Assembly: GCF_006443095.1 (NCBI RefSeq)
Contig: NZ_VFWZ01000001.1
Span: 124,001 to 188,000 of the forward strand
Length of the DNA: 64,000 nt
Origin: Aquimarina algicola
GTDB taxonomy: Bacteria; Bacteroidota; Bacteroidia; Flavobacteriales; Flavobacteriaceae
Reading direction: 5' to 3'
This document shows positions 42,396 to 52,573 of this stretch, one piece after another. The translations under genes were made by a program, and so were the position numbers. The notes below the pieces were generated by a model. It ran no database searches, was not told the origin of the DNA, and was given only the letters and a program-made list of their open reading frames with translations. The stretch's first letter is position 1; every line of letters begins with the position of its first letter.

Positions 42396-43598
42396 TTACA
42401 AAATTAGAAGATTAATATCTCTGTAAGATAAATCAAACCAGTCAGCAATTGATTTGTTTGTAAGAATCCCATGATAAAAATATAGACCATTTTTTAACCC
42501 TCTATCAAAACGTACTGCATTCTCTATACCTCCTTCATCTCCAATCTGTAATAAATAAGGTGTAAATATATTACTAATGGATAATGATGATGTTCTTGCA
42601 TATCTAGATGGGATATTGGGTACGCAATAGTGAATTACACCATGTTTTTCAAAAACAGGATGGTCGTGAGAAGTAACTTCACTGGTTTCAAAACAACCAC
42701 CCATATCTATACTCACGTCGATTACCACTGCTCCGGTTTTCATACGTTCTACCATAGTTTCTGTAACAATCACAGGAGCGCGATTTTTTCCTCGCACTGC
42801 ACCGATCACAATATCACACCTTCTTAGTGCTTTGAGTAAGTTTTTGGGTTGTATTGTAGATGTAAATAAGGTTCGCCCTATATTGGTTTGAATACATCGC
42901 AATTTGGTGATAGAATTGTCAAATACTTTTACATTTGCACCAAGACCTATAGCAGATCGTGCAGCAAATTCACCAACCGTACCTGCGCCAATAATCACAA
43001 CTTCTACAGGCGGAACACCACTTATATTACCCATCATTAGCCCAGATCCAGAATCTGTAGCACTGCTCATTAATTCTGAAGCAATAAGAACAGAAGCAGT
43101 TCCTGCAATCTCACTAAGTGCTCTTACAGCAGGGTATGCACCATCTACATCTCTAATAAATTCAAAACCTAAAGCCGTAATTCTTTTTTTGGCTAATTCT
43201 TGAAAATATTCTTTGGATTGAGTTTTAAGTTGTAAAGCTGATATTAGTACAGTTTGAGGATTGATGTGCTTTAATTCTTCAATAGAAGGTGGTTCTACCT
43301 TAAGTATAATCGGGCAACCAAAAACTTTACTAGAGTCATTTGTGATTTCTGCACCTGCTTCGCTATAGTCTCTATCAGTAAAACTAGCACCAATTCCTGC
43401 ATTACTTTCTAATAATACTCTATGTCCATGATTTGTTAATGCAGCAACGGCATCTGGTGTAAGACATACTCTTTTTTCCTGATAATGGGTTTCTTTTGGG
43501 ATCCCTATAAAAAGTTTACCTTTTTTACGAGCTACCTCTATCATTTCTTCTTGTGGTAACAACTGCTCTTTGGTAAAAGGAGATTTTGATGTACTCAT
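42396..43598 (-). CDS. ald: Alanine dehydrogenase/NAD(P) transhydrogenase alpha-like enzyme
   Basis: I use the ATG at 43598 (MSTSKSPFTKEQLLP). The 400-aa protein has the AlaDH N-domain start IGIPKETHYQEKRVCLTPDAV (substrate Arg and Lys), the Rossmann motif VIIGAGTVGEFAARSA, GAVRGKNRAPVIVTETMVERMKTGAVVIDVSIDMGGCFETS, and YCVPNIPSRYARTSS. It is likely to convert alanine to pyruvate and ammonia with NAD+. Divergence from classic Ald in the N-terminal extension is noted; the lineage-typical position next to tsaE supports a core gene. Confidence 0.88.
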   Translation of the reverse strand: MSTSKSPFTKEQLLPQEEMIEVARKKGKLFIGIPKETHYQEKRVCLTPDAVAALTNHGHRVLLESNAGIGASFTDRDYSEAGAEITNDSSKVFGCPIILKVEPPSIEELKHINPQTVLISALQLKTQSKEYFQELAKKRITALGFEFIRDVDGAYPAVRALSEIAGTASVLIASELMSSATDSGSGLMMGNISGVPPVEVVIIGAGTVGEFAARSAIGLGANVKVFDNSITKLRCIQTNIGRTLFTSTIQPKNLLKALRRCDIVIGAVRGKNRAPVIVTETMVERMKTGAVVIDVSIDMGGCFETSEVTSHDHPVFEKHGVIHYCVPNIPSRYARTSSLSISNIFTPYLLQIGDEGGIENAVRFDRGLKNGLYFYHGILTNKSIADWFDLSYRDINLLIL

Positions 43599-43689
43599 TT
43601 GTGTGTAATTCAATAACTCAAATTACGACTAAAAAAGCCAAGAAAACAAATAGGATATATTTTTTGATATCCTTATTTTTCTTTTTTAA

Positions 43690-44094
43690 TCATTTAAGAG
43701 TAAGTATTCTTTTTTCGTCTTCAGATAACTCTATTGCAATAGTGGTAACATTTTCAGGCAATAAATTGAGAACTTTATCAGGCCATTCTATAAATATCCA
43801 TGCGTCAGAAGTAAGGTATTCTTCAAAACCAATATCATAGGCTTCAATCTCGTCTTTAATTCTATAAAAATCAAAATGATAAACCAAAAGATCATTATTC
43901 TTGTATTCGTTTACCAAAGAGTAGGTAGGGCTTGATATAATATCTTCAATGCCTAGTTGTTTACAAATCTCTTTGATCAATGTTGTTTTTCCTACTCCCA
44001 TAGGAGCATTGAATAATACAATCCTATGTTCAATATTTGAAATGATTTGTTTTGCAATATCAGATAGATCAGATAAAGAGTATTGTATTGTCAT
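43690..44094 (-). CDS. tsaE: tRNA threonylcarbamoyladenosine biosynthesis protein TsaE
   Basis: The 134-aa P-loop protein has Walker A APMGVGKTTL (30-39), SPTYSLVNEYKN (switch region with conserved Thr/Tyr) and HFDFYRIKDEIEAYDIGFEEYL, ending with WIFIEWPDKVLNLLPEN. TsaE is the ATPase of the TsaBDE complex that makes t6A37 of ANN-decoding tRNAs. It lies between porX and ald on the minus strand, a typical flavobacterial order. Confidence 0.93.
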   Translation of the reverse strand: MTIQYSLSDLSDIAKQIISNIEHRIVLFNAPMGVGKTTLIKEICKQLGIEDIISSPTYSLVNEYKNNDLLVYHFDFYRIKDEIEAYDIGFEEYLTSDAWIFIEWPDKVLNLLPENVTTIAIELSEDEKRILTLK

Positions 44095-44169
44095 ATTTAC
44101 AAAACTTTATTTTAAAAATTTCTCCGTACAATTATATTATATTTTGTACGGAGAATTTTATAATGTAAA

Positions 44170-45720
44170 TTATCTTGGATTAAGTACGATAAAAGGAATA
44201 ATCATCTCTTCTAGTGATACACCACCATGCTGATAGGTATTGCGATAATAGCTTACATAATGATTATAATTATTAGGATAAGCAAAGAAATAATCGCCTT
44301 TAGCAAAAATAAATGAGCTACTCATATTTATTGATGGTAGATAAATCTCTTTGGGATTTACAGCTTCTAATACCTCTTTACGCTCATAAGTAAGGCTTTT
44401 TCCTGTTTTATATCGTAAATTGAGACTCGTATTTTTATCTCCAATCACTTTTGAAGGGTTTTTTACATTTATGGTTCCATGGTCGGTAGTAATTAGCAAT
44501 TTAAAACCTAAATGTTGCGCCTGTTGAATCATTTCTAGAAGTGGTGAATTTTTGAACCAACTTTGTGTTAATGATCTGTATGATTTATCATTTGAAGCTA
44601 ATTCTTTGATGACTTCCATTTCTGTTTTACTGTGTGAAAGCATGTCTACAAAGTTGTATACAACAACAGTCAAATCATTATCCTTTAATCCTTTAAAATT
44701 AGAGGCTAACGTTTTTCCGGATCTTTCGTTTGTAATCTTGTAATATTCATGTTTAATATCGAGTCCTAATCTTTGTAGTTGAGCGGTTAAGAACTCATTT
44801 TCATTCATGTTTTTACCTCCTTCATCAATATCATCTAACCAAAGATCGGGATGTTTCTTTTTCATTTCTGAAGGCATAAGTCCGGAAAAAATTGCATTTC
44901 GGGCATATTGTGTAGCTGTTGGCAATATACTGAAGTACGAAACCTCTTGCTCTTTTTTGTAGTAATTTTTTACAGTAGGCTCAAAAGCTTTCCATTGATC
45001 GTAGCGTAAGTTATCTATTACAACAAGAAGTGTTGGTTGTTCTTTACTGATTTCGGGAACAACTTTTTCTTTAAATAAGGTATGAGACATTACAGGTGCA
45101 TCTTCTGAGCCATCAAACCAATCGGGATAATTCTTATCTACAAATTTAAAAAACTGTGAGTTTGCTTCTACTTTTTGAGATTCCAGAATTTCAAACATTC
45201 CCGTGTCTTCTATATCTTCGAGTTGAAGCTCCCAATATAATAACCTTTGATATAATTCTGCCCAGCCTTCAAAAGAGTTAACCATTGCCATATCCATAGC
45301 AATTTTTCTAAATTCTTGCTGATAATTCGCTGTAGTTTTTTCGGATACTAGCCTAGAATTGTCTAGGTTTTTCTTCAGACTAAGTAAGATTTGATTGGGG
45401 TTAACTGGTTTGATCAGGTAATCGGCTATTTTACTACCAATTGCTTCTTCCATGATATATTCTTCTTCACTTTTTGTAATCATTACTACAGGAACACTGT
45501 CCTTTTTTTCTTTAATTTCAGAAAGTGTTTCTATACCAGATAAACCGGGCATGTTTTCATCCAAAAAGATAATGTCAAAATTATGATCATCTAATAAATC
45601 AAGGGCCTCTGTACCACTTTGGCACTTGGTTACTTCATAGTTCTTCTTTTCGAGAAATAATATATGTGGTTTAAGCAAATCAATCTCATCATCAACCCAT
45701 AGAATCTTTATTGTATTCAT
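44170..45720 (-). CDS. porX: T9SS response regulator PorX (receiver + PglZ-like domain)
   Basis: The 516-aa protein has an N-terminal receiver domain (acidic Asp10/Asp11, phospho-acceptor Asp54 in IFLDENMPG, Lys in YLIKPVNP). A helical linker leads to a PglZ/alkaline-phosphatase-like domain with VVIDNLRYDQW and LITTDHGTINV metal motifs. PorX controls type IX secretion genes and acts on cyclic oligonucleotides in related bacteria. The window also has a T9SS cargo (21470 gene). It is divergent from the HD-domain gene. Confidence 0.92.
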   Translation of the reverse strand: MNTIKILWVDDEIDLLKPHILFLEKKNYEVTKCQSGTEALDLLDDHNFDIIFLDENMPGLSGIETLSEIKEKKDSVPVVMITKSEEEYIMEEAIGSKIADYLIKPVNPNQILLSLKKNLDNSRLVSEKTTANYQQEFRKIAMDMAMVNSFEGWAELYQRLLYWELQLEDIEDTGMFEILESQKVEANSQFFKFVDKNYPDWFDGSEDAPVMSHTLFKEKVVPEISKEQPTLLVVIDNLRYDQWKAFEPTVKNYYKKEQEVSYFSILPTATQYARNAIFSGLMPSEMKKKHPDLWLDDIDEGGKNMNENEFLTAQLQRLGLDIKHEYYKITNERSGKTLASNFKGLKDNDLTVVVYNFVDMLSHSKTEMEVIKELASNDKSYRSLTQSWFKNSPLLEMIQQAQHLGFKLLITTDHGTINVKNPSKVIGDKNTSLNLRYKTGKSLTYERKEVLEAVNPKEIYLPSINMSSSFIFAKGDYFFAYPNNYNHYVSYYRNTYQHGGVSLEEMIIPFIVLNPR

Positions 45721-45799
45721 TTAATTTTAACTTTTGTGAATTTATCAATTATCATATGCTTATTCTGCTTTTAAAAATTATAAAACTTACCAATCCAAA

Positions 45800-45832
45800 T
45801 TGTACTGAAATATAGCATATGATGTATATTTG
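45800..45832 (+). promoter_or_regulatory. Promoter of the HD-lpxD-lpxC cluster
   Basis: TTG at 45800-45802, a 22-nt spacer, and a perfect -7 element TATATTTG at 45825-45832. Transcription would start near 45839, so the in-frame TTG at 45830 cannot be the start codon of the downstream gene. Confidence 0.55.
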
Positions 45833-45847
45833 TTTTGTAAAAGTAAT

Positions 45848-47083
45848 GTGAATTTGAAAAAACGAAATAAACTTAAAATATTAAACGACCCAATTTACGG
45901 TTTTATTACGATACCTAATGAACTAATTTTTGATCTTTTAGAACATAAATACTTTCAACGGTTACGACGCATTTCACAAATGGGACTCTCATATCTTGTT
46001 TATCCCGGGGCGCATCATACTCGATTTCATCATGCTTTAGGGTGTATGTATTTAATGCAAAAATCAGTAAGAGTACTTCGTTTTAAGGGGATTGATATCT
46101 CAAAAGAGGAAGAAGAAGCGCTTTATGTAGCTATTCTATTACATGATATTGGTCATGGTCCTTTCTCACATGCAATGGAACATAGTATTGTAAATGAAGT
46201 AAACCATGAAGACATCTCTTTGATGTTTATGGAAAAAATTAATGAAGAATTTAACGGTAAATTAACGTTAGCAATACAAATCTTCAAAGGAGAATATAGC
46301 CGTAACTTTTTGCATCAATTAATATCCAGTCAATTAGATATGGATAGATTAGATTATTTAAAGAGAGATAGTTTTTATACAGGGGTTGCAGAAGGAAATA
46401 TCAATAGTGAACGGCTTATTACAATGCTCACTGTGATCAATGATGAACTTGTTGTAGAAGAGAAAGGGATTTACTCAGTAGAAAAATTTTTACTTGCCAG
46501 ACGCTTGATGTATTGGCAAGTCTATCTTCATAAAACAAGTCTTGTTGCAGAAAATCTTTTGATACGTGTATTACAAAGGGCAAAAGAATTAGTAGAGCAA
46601 GGAGTAAAACTAAAAGCGAGTAAAGCACTGAATTTTTTCTTAGAGACTAAGATTACTTCGGATAATTTTACAGAAGAAGTACTTGACGTATTCTCGCAAT
46701 TAGACGATTATGATATTGTTGCAGCTATGAAAGAATGGTCTGATTCGGATGATTTTGTATTAAGTAAATTATCGTCTATGATTATTCATAGAGATCTTCT
46801 AAAAGTAAAAATAAAGAAAAACCCTTTTAGAAAAGATAAAAAAGGTAATCATATCCAAAAATTTAGGGAACATTATAAAATTTCTGAAGAACAAGCTCGT
46901 TATTTCATCTTTGAAGGCACGATTTCTAATCAAGCCTATTATCAAAACAAACAAAATATCAATATTTTATATAAATCAAAAAAGATAGTGGATATCGTAA
47001 AGGCTACAGATCAATTTAACCTAGAAGCACTATCAAAACCAGTCACCAAATATTTTATGTGCTATCCAAAGTACAAACATTAA
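45848..47083 (+). CDS. HD-domain phosphohydrolase (dNTPase-like)
   Basis: The start is GTG at 45848 or TTG at 45854 (both after the promoter); no ATG fits. The protein (about 410 aa) has the HD metal motif VAILLHDIGHGPFSHAMEH, preceded by HHTRFHHALG and followed by SQLDMDRLDYLKRDSFYTGV. This is the SAMHD1/dGTPase-like layout. It likely hydrolyses a nucleotide; the substrate is unknown. It is 24 nt upstream of lpxD, at the head of the lipid A cluster. Confidence 0.88.
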   Translation: MNLKKRNKLKILNDPIYGFITIPNELIFDLLEHKYFQRLRRISQMGLSYLVYPGAHHTRFHHALGCMYLMQKSVRVLRFKGIDISKEEEEALYVAILLHDIGHGPFSHAMEHSIVNEVNHEDISLMFMEKINEEFNGKLTLAIQIFKGEYSRNFLHQLISSQLDMDRLDYLKRDSFYTGVAEGNINSERLITMLTVINDELVVEEKGIYSVEKFLLARRLMYWQVYLHKTSLVAENLLIRVLQRAKELVEQGVKLKASKALNFFLETKITSDNFTEEVLDVFSQLDDYDIVAAMKEWSDSDDFVLSKLSSMIIHRDLLKVKIKKNPFRKDKKGNHIQKFREHYKISEEQARYFIFEGTISNQAYYQNKQNINILYKSKKIVDIVKATDQFNLEALSKPVTKYFMCYPKYKH

Positions 47084-47107
47084 CACATTTTTTATACTTT
47101 TGCTAGA

Positions 47108-48136
47108 ATGATTTTTACAGCCACACAAATTGCCGGTATCTTAAATGGAGAAATCGAAGGAGATGAAACTGTTGAGGTATCTAAACTAGCCAAAATAGAG
47201 GAGGGTACAAAAGGTTCCTTAACCTTTTTGTCTAATCCTAAATACACCCAATACATTTATTCTACAGATGCTTCTATAACAATTGTAGATAAAACCTTTG
47301 AAGCAGAGTCGGAAATAAAGACAACTTTAATACGAGTAGATGATGCTTATAAAGCTTTCTCTAAGTTGTTAGAACATTATAATATGGTAAAAATGAATAA
47401 AACGGGTATAGAAAAGCCCAGTTTTATATCAGAAACTGCTGTATTTGGAGAATCTATTTATTTAGGTGCATTTTCATACTTAGGAGAAAATGTCAAAATA
47501 GGAAAAAATGCCAAAATTTATCCTAACGTTTATATTGGAGATAATGTAACCATAGGGGATAATGCCACCGTTTTTGCAGGAGCAAAAATTTATTCAGAGA
47601 CAATTATAGGAAATAATTGTGTGATACATAGTGGTGTTATTGTTGGAGCAGATGGTTTTGGTTTTACTCCTAATGAAAAAGGAGAATATAGTAAAGTACC
47701 TCAGACAGGAAATGTTGTAATAGAAGATTATGTAGATGTGGGAGCAGGTACAACTATAGATAGAGCAACATTAGGTTCAACGATTATCCGTAAAGGAGTT
47801 AAACTTGACAATCAAATACAAATAGCTCATAATGTCGAGATAGGAGAACATACAGCCATAGCCGCACAAACAGGAATTGCAGGATCAACCAAGATTGGTA
47901 AACACTGTCTTATAGGAGGACAGGTAGGAATCGCAGGACACCTCGTTATAGGAGATAAAGTAAGAATACAAGCACAATCAGGTATAGGAAGAAACATAAA
48001 AGACGGAGAATCAATTCAGGGATCTCCTGCTTTAGGGTATTCAGACTATAACAAATCATATGTGCATTTCAAAAATCTTCAGAAAATAGTAGATAGAATA
48101 TACAAACTAGAGAAAAAGATAAGTAACAATGAGTGA
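47108..48136 (+). CDS. lpxD: UDP-3-O-(3-hydroxyacyl)glucosamine N-acyltransferase LpxD
   Basis: The 342-aa protein has the N-terminal uridine-binding domain (FTATQIAGILNGEIEGDETVEV, GSLTFLSNPKYT). A left-handed beta-helix of hexapeptide repeats follows (IGDNVTIGDNATVFAGAKIY, GSTKIGKHCLIGGQVGIAGH), with the active-site His in IQIAHNVEIG. It carries out the third step of lipid A synthesis in the cytosol. It overlaps lpxC-fabZ by 8 nt. Confidence 0.93.
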   Translation: MIFTATQIAGILNGEIEGDETVEVSKLAKIEEGTKGSLTFLSNPKYTQYIYSTDASITIVDKTFEAESEIKTTLIRVDDAYKAFSKLLEHYNMVKMNKTGIEKPSFISETAVFGESIYLGAFSYLGENVKIGKNAKIYPNVYIGDNVTIGDNATVFAGAKIYSETIIGNNCVIHSGVIVGADGFGFTPNEKGEYSKVPQTGNVVIEDYVDVGAGTTIDRATLGSTIIRKGVKLDNQIQIAHNVEIGEHTAIAAQTGIAGSTKIGKHCLIGGQVGIAGHLVIGDKVRIQAQSGIGRNIKDGESIQGSPALGYSDYNKSYVHFKNLQKIVDRIYKLEKKISNNE

Positions 48137-49538
48137 TGTTGTTGTAAGGAAACAAAGAACTATCGAGAAAGAAGTAAACCTCAAGGGAGTAGGTTTACAT
48201 ACAGGAAAAGAAGTAACACTTACTTTTAAACCCGCACCAGAAAATCATGGGTATGCTTTTTGTAGAATTGATCTAGAAGGAAATCCTATTATAGAAGCAG
48301 ATGCGAACTACGTAGTAAATACGCAAAGGGGAACAAACCTTGAGAAAAACGGAGTAAGCATTCAAACTTCTGAACATGTTCTTGCAGCATGTGTGGGACT
48401 AGAAATAGACAATCTTTTGATAGAATTAAATGCTTCAGAACCACCTATCATGGATGGTTCTAGTAAATATTTTGTAAAAGCATTAGAAGAAGCGGGTATT
48501 GTTGAGCAAGAAGCAGAAAGAGAAGAATATATAGTAAAAGATGTAATTTCTTATACAGATGAAGAATCGGGAAGCGAAATTATTGTAATGCCATCTGATG
48601 AATATCAGGTGACAACAATGGTCGATTTTGGAACCAAAGTACTAGGAACACAAAATGCTTCATTAAAACATTTATCAGAATTTAAGAAAGAAATCGCAGA
48701 TGCCAGAACCTTTAGCTTTTTGCATGAGTTAGAAATGTTACTAGAACATGGTTTGATAAAGGGTGGAGACCTTAATAACGCTATTGTATATGTGGATAAA
48801 GAATTAAGTCCCAGTACAATGGAGAAACTTAAAGTAGCATTTGGTAAAGAGTCTATAGCTATAAAACCTAATGGTATTTTAGATAACCTTACTTTGCACT
48901 ATCCTAATGAAGCGGCTAGACATAAATTATTGGATGTTGTAGGGGATTTAGCACTTATCGGTACCAGAATAAGAGGAAAAATCATTGCTAATAAGCCAGG
49001 ACATTTTGTAAATACTCAGTTTGCAAAAAAAATGTCGAAGATTATAAAAATCGAAAAACGTAATAAAGTTCCAAAATTTGATCTTTCCAAAGAACCTTTT
49101 ATGGATATTAATAGAATTATGGAAATGCTACCGCATAGACCACCATTCTTATTAATAGACAGGATTCTTGAGATGTCAGATAACCACGTGGTTGGGCTTA
49201 AGAATGTTACTATGAATGAACCTTTTTTTGTAGGTCATTTTCCAGGAGCACCTGTTATGCCGGGAGTATTACAAGTAGAAGCAATGGCACAAACAGGAGG
49301 TATTTTAGCACTTAGTACGGTTCCTGATCCAGAGAATTACTTAACTTACTTTATGAAAATAGATAAAGTAAAGTTCAAACAACAAGTTCTTCCCGGAGAT
49401 ACATTGATTTTCAAATTAGAATTAATTACTCCAATTCGAAGAGGTATTTGTCACATGCAAGCTTTTGCTTATGCTAATGGTAAATTGGTTACAGAAGCAG
49501 AATTGATGGCTCAAATTGTTAAATCAAAGAATAATTAA
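48129..49538 (+). CDS. lpxC/fabZ: Bifunctional LpxC deacetylase / FabZ dehydratase
   Basis: The 469-aa protein is an LpxC (about 1-310) fused to a FabZ (about 320-469). LpxC features are KGVGLHTGKEVTLTFKPAP, the zinc His in QTSEHVLAACVG and the HKLLDVVGDLALIG zinc motif. FabZ features are MLPHRPPFLLIDRI and GHFPGAPVMPGVLQVEAMAQTGG, with catalytic His and Glu. The fusion is typical of Bacteroidota and links lipid A commitment with fatty-acid elongation. It overlaps lpxD by 8 nt and lies 14 nt before lpxA. Confidence 0.95.
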   Translation: MSDVVVRKQRTIEKEVNLKGVGLHTGKEVTLTFKPAPENHGYAFCRIDLEGNPIIEADANYVVNTQRGTNLEKNGVSIQTSEHVLAACVGLEIDNLLIELNASEPPIMDGSSKYFVKALEEAGIVEQEAEREEYIVKDVISYTDEESGSEIIVMPSDEYQVTTMVDFGTKVLGTQNASLKHLSEFKKEIADARTFSFLHELEMLLEHGLIKGGDLNNAIVYVDKELSPSTMEKLKVAFGKESIAIKPNGILDNLTLHYPNEAARHKLLDVVGDLALIGTRIRGKIIANKPGHFVNTQFAKKMSKIIKIEKRNKVPKFDLSKEPFMDINRIMEMLPHRPPFLLIDRILEMSDNHVVGLKNVTMNEPFFVGHFPGAPVMPGVLQVEAMAQTGGILALSTVPDPENYLTYFMKIDKVKFKQQVLPGDTLIFKLELITPIRRGICHMQAFAYANGKLVTEAELMAQIVKSKNN

Positions 49539-49552
49539 TATTTAAAAGATAG

Positions 49553-50335
49553 ATGAATCAACCGTTAGCTTACGTTCATCCAGGTGCAAAAATTGCAAAA
49601 AACGTTGTAATAGAACCTTTTACAACAATACATAATAATGTAGTAATTGGAGAAGGAACATGGATAGGGTCTAATGTTACCATTATGGAAGGTGCTCGTA
49701 TAGGAAAAAACTGTAGTATTTTTCCCGGAGCTGTTATTTCTGCAATTCCTCAGGACAAAAAATTTAATGATGAAGATACTGTCACAGAAATTGGGGATAA
49801 TACTACAATACGAGAATGTGTAACGATCAATCGCGGAACTACAGATAAAATGAAAACCAAAATAGGCAATAATTGCTGGATTATGGCTTATTGCCATATT
49901 GCACATGATTGTATAGTTGGTGATAATTGTATTTTTTCTAATAACAGTACACTTGCCGGGCACATAAATGTTGGAGATCATGTTGTATTAGCAGGTATGG
50001 CTGCAGTACAACAATTTTGTAGTATAGGAAACCATGCTTTTGTAACTGGTGGGTCTTTAGTAAGAAAAGATGTTCCTCCTTATGTAAAAGCAGCACGTGA
50101 ACCACTTTCTTACGTAGGGATCAATTCTATAGGTTTGAGAAGAAGAGGTTATACAACCGAAAAAATTAGAGAAATACAGAATATTTATAGGATATTATAT
50201 CAAAAAAATTATAATAATTCTCAAGCTGTTGCAATAATAGAAGCAGAAATGGAAGCAACTTCTGAAAGAGATGAAATCTTAGAATTTGTCAAAAATTCTC
50301 AAAGAGGAATTATGAAAGGGTATTTTTCAAGTTAG
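49553..50335 (+). CDS. lpxA: UDP-N-acetylglucosamine O-acyltransferase LpxA
   Basis: The 260-aa protein has the LpxA hexapeptide beta-helix (VHPGAKIAKNVVIEPF, VVIGEGTWIGSNVTIMEGA), the catalytic His region AYCHIAHDCIVGD, the GGSLVRKDVPPYVKAAREP loop, and a C-terminal helical domain (IREIQNIYRILYQ). It catalyses the first step of lipid A synthesis. It is in one cluster with lpxD and lpxC-fabZ, and efp follows after 53 nt. Confidence 0.94.
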   Translation: MNQPLAYVHPGAKIAKNVVIEPFTTIHNNVVIGEGTWIGSNVTIMEGARIGKNCSIFPGAVISAIPQDKKFNDEDTVTEIGDNTTIRECVTINRGTTDKMKTKIGNNCWIMAYCHIAHDCIVGDNCIFSNNSTLAGHINVGDHVVLAGMAAVQQFCSIGNHAFVTGGSLVRKDVPPYVKAAREPLSYVGINSIGLRRRGYTTEKIREIQNIYRILYQKNYNNSQAVAIIEAEMEATSERDEILEFVKNSQRGIMKGYFSS

Positions 50336-50388
50336 AAATCTATCCAAGATTATGTTTAAATTAAATACAACTAAAGAAATATAAAATA

Positions 50389-50955
50389 ATGGCAACTACC
50401 AGTGATATTAGAAATGGATTATGTATTAAGTATAACCATGATATATATAAAATTATTGAGTTCTTGCATGTGAAACCAGGAAAAGGCCCTGCTTTTGTAC
50501 GTACAAAATTAAAAAGTGTGACCACAGGAAAAGTGATCGATAATACATTTTCTGCAGGTCATAAAATTGAAGATGTAAGAGTCGAAACACATAAATTTCA
50601 GTATTTATATGCAGAAGGGGATACATACCACTTTATGAATACCGAAGATTATAACCAGATAACTTTAGAAAAGTCAACACTGGATGCACCGGGATTACTA
50701 AAAGAAGGAGTAGTAGTTACAGTAATTATTAATTCTGAAGATCAAATGCCTTTGTCTGTAGAGATGCCGACAAGTGTAATTTTAGAAGTAACAGCTACAG
50801 AACCGGGGGTTAAAGGTAATACGGCTACTAATGCTACAAAACCTGCAACGGTAGAAACAGGAGCAGAAATTATGGTTCCTCTTTTTATTAATGAAGGAGA
50901 CAAGATTAAAATAGAAACAGAAAAAGGTACTTATAAAGAAAGAATTAAAGAATAG
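50389..50955 (+). CDS. efp: Translation elongation factor P
   Basis: The 188-aa length and three-domain structure fit EF-P. The loop tip near position 32 reads VKPGKGPAFVRTKLKS, with Lys32 the residue that is modified in many bacteria; its modification enzyme here is not in the window. The C-terminal GDKIKIETEKGTYKERIKE is typical. EF-P relieves ribosome stalling at poly-proline. A terminator follows. Confidence 0.95.
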   Translation: MATTSDIRNGLCIKYNHDIYKIIEFLHVKPGKGPAFVRTKLKSVTTGKVIDNTFSAGHKIEDVRVETHKFQYLYAEGDTYHFMNTEDYNQITLEKSTLDAPGLLKEGVVVTVIINSEDQMPLSVEMPTSVILEVTATEPGVKGNTATNATKPATVETGAEIMVPLFINEGDKIKIETEKGTYKERIKE

Positions 50956-51050
50956 TTTTTTACGCTTTCTCTTAAGCCATAAAATAGACCAAAATTGTAG
51001 TAGAATAGTTACAAATCTTTGGTTTTAAGAAATAACATAATTATATATTA

Positions 51051-51078
51051 AAACCAAGTATAATTTCTTGGTTTTTTT
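51051..51078 (+). terminator. Terminator after efp
   Basis: AAACCAAG (51051-51058) pairs with CTTGGTTT (51067-51074) around TATAATTT, followed by a T run to 51078. It lies about 100 nt after the efp stop. Confidence 0.7.
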
Positions 51079-51158
51079 ATTTTATAAATATATGTTTGTG
51101 AAAAATAAAAGAATAGAAGAATAAACTATTTTTTTCTGACTGTTATTGTAATAAATTA

Positions 51159-52097
51159 ATGAAATTTCCTCAAGCACACACTTTACAACAAATTGCAACA
51201 ATCATATCTTCAGAATTTGTAGGAGACCCTAATTTTCCTGTACTGGGAATGAATGAAATTCACGTGGTTACACCCGGTGATATCGTTTTTGTTGATCATC
51301 CAAAATATTATGATAAAGCATTGCAAAGTGCTGCTACAATAATTTTAATCAATAAAAATGTAGAGTGCCCGGAGAATAAGGCATTGTTGATCTCAGATGA
51401 TCCATTTAGAGATTTTAATATTCTAACAAAATATTTTGAACCATTTCAAAAAGCAAATAATCTTGTTGCCGAAACAAGTACAATTGGTGAGAATACAATA
51501 ATACAGCCGGGAGCTTTTATAGGTAATAATGTTTCAATAGGTAAAAATTGCTTAATTCATGCCAATGTTACTATTTACGACAATAGTATAATAGGAGATA
51601 ATGTTACAATCCACTCAGGAACAGTGTTGGGAGCAGATGCTTTTTATTATAAAAAAAGACCAGAAGGTTTTGATAAGTTAATTTCCGGAGGCCGAGTAGT
51701 TATAGAAAATGATGTAGATCTGGGAGCGCTTTGCACTATTGATAGAGGAGTAACAGGTGATACAACTATAGGAGAAGGCACAAAAATAGACAATCAAGTT
51801 CATGTTGGGCATGATACCATTATTGGGAAAAAATGCTTGATTGCCTCTCAAGTAGGAATTGCCGGTTGTGTGGTTATAGAAGATGAAGTTACTATTTGGG
51901 GACAAGTAGGGATTACAAGCGATGTTACTATTGGAACAAAAGCAGTCATTTCTGCACAGTCCGGAGTGAGCAAGTCACTCGAAGGGAATAAAAGTTATTT
52001 TGGAACTCCTGCAGATGATTTTAGAAAAAAATACAAGGAAATTGCAGCCATTAGACAAGTTCCGAATTTAATAGAAAATTTGAAGAAGAATGAGTAA
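51159..52097 (+). CDS. Second LpxD-like N-acyltransferase
   Basis: The 312-aa protein has an N-terminal domain like LpxD ([39 protein letters not shown]) and a hexapeptide helix ([53 protein letters not shown]). It is a divergent LpxD paralogue common in flavobacteria; it may act on a different acceptor or be a second lipid A acyltransferase. It overlaps the following NTF2-like gene by 8 nt. Confidence 0.88.
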   Translation: MKFPQAHTLQQIATIISSEFVGDPNFPVLGMNEIHVVTPGDIVFVDHPKYYDKALQSAATIILINKNVECPENKALLISDDPFRDFNILTKYFEPFQKANNLVAETSTIGENTIIQPGAFIGNNVSIGKNCLIHANVTIYDNSIIGDNVTIHSGTVLGADAFYYKKRPEGFDKLISGGRVVIENDVDLGALCTIDRGVTGDTTIGEGTKIDNQVHVGHDTIIGKKCLIASQVGIAGCVVIEDEVTIWGQVGITSDVTIGTKAVISAQSGVSKSLEGNKSYFGTPADDFRKKYKEIAAIRQVPNLIENLKKNE

Positions 52098-52497
52098 AAC
52101 AGCGAAGGATATCATAAAATCCTTTTATGAGAATGATATAATACATAACATCGATAGCTTATCAGAATATTTACATCCCGAGATCGAATTATTTTGGAAC
52201 AGTAGTTTCGGTTTTCACAAAAAAGATTTCAAAGGTATTAAAGCGATGTTTGAAGACATGGCAGCATCTTTTGAGGGATTGAGGTGTGAGATTAGCCATC
52301 TGATTGCAGATGGGAATAAAGTAAGTGTTCGATATACATATTTTGCAAGAACAATAGAAGCACCTGATAAAGAAGAAACATTAGCACATTTTATTACTAT
52401 TTGGGAGCTTCAAGATGATAAACTTTATAAAGGATATCAGATCAGTCAACAGGGAGATAATACTCCTGAAAGCATGATGTCTTTTATTTCAAAATAA
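52090..52497 (+). CDS. SnoaL/NTF2-like small protein
   Basis: The 135-aa protein starts with helix [35 protein letters not shown] and continues with strands [30 protein letters not shown] and [23 protein letters not shown], the ketosteroid-isomerase-like pattern. It overlaps the LpxD-like gene by 8 nt, so both are translationally coupled. The ligand is unknown. Confidence 0.8.
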   Translation: MSKTAKDIIKSFYENDIIHNIDSLSEYLHPEIELFWNSSFGFHKKDFKGIKAMFEDMAASFEGLRCEISHLIADGNKVSVRYTYFARTIEAPDKEETLAHFITIWELQDDKLYKGYQISQQGDNTPESMMSFISK

Positions 52498-52532
52498 TTA
52501 AAATTTCACTTTAACCATAATTTTCAAAAGCT

Positions 52533-52540
52533 TACTTTTG
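52533..52540 (+). promoter_or_regulatory. -7 element for sucD
   Basis: TACTTTTG matches TAnnTTTG. It lies 34 nt before the ATG at 52574. No clear -33 TTG is present. Confidence 0.4.
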
Positions 52541-52573
52541 GAATTCTTTTAAAAATTAAAAAATCATAACGCA

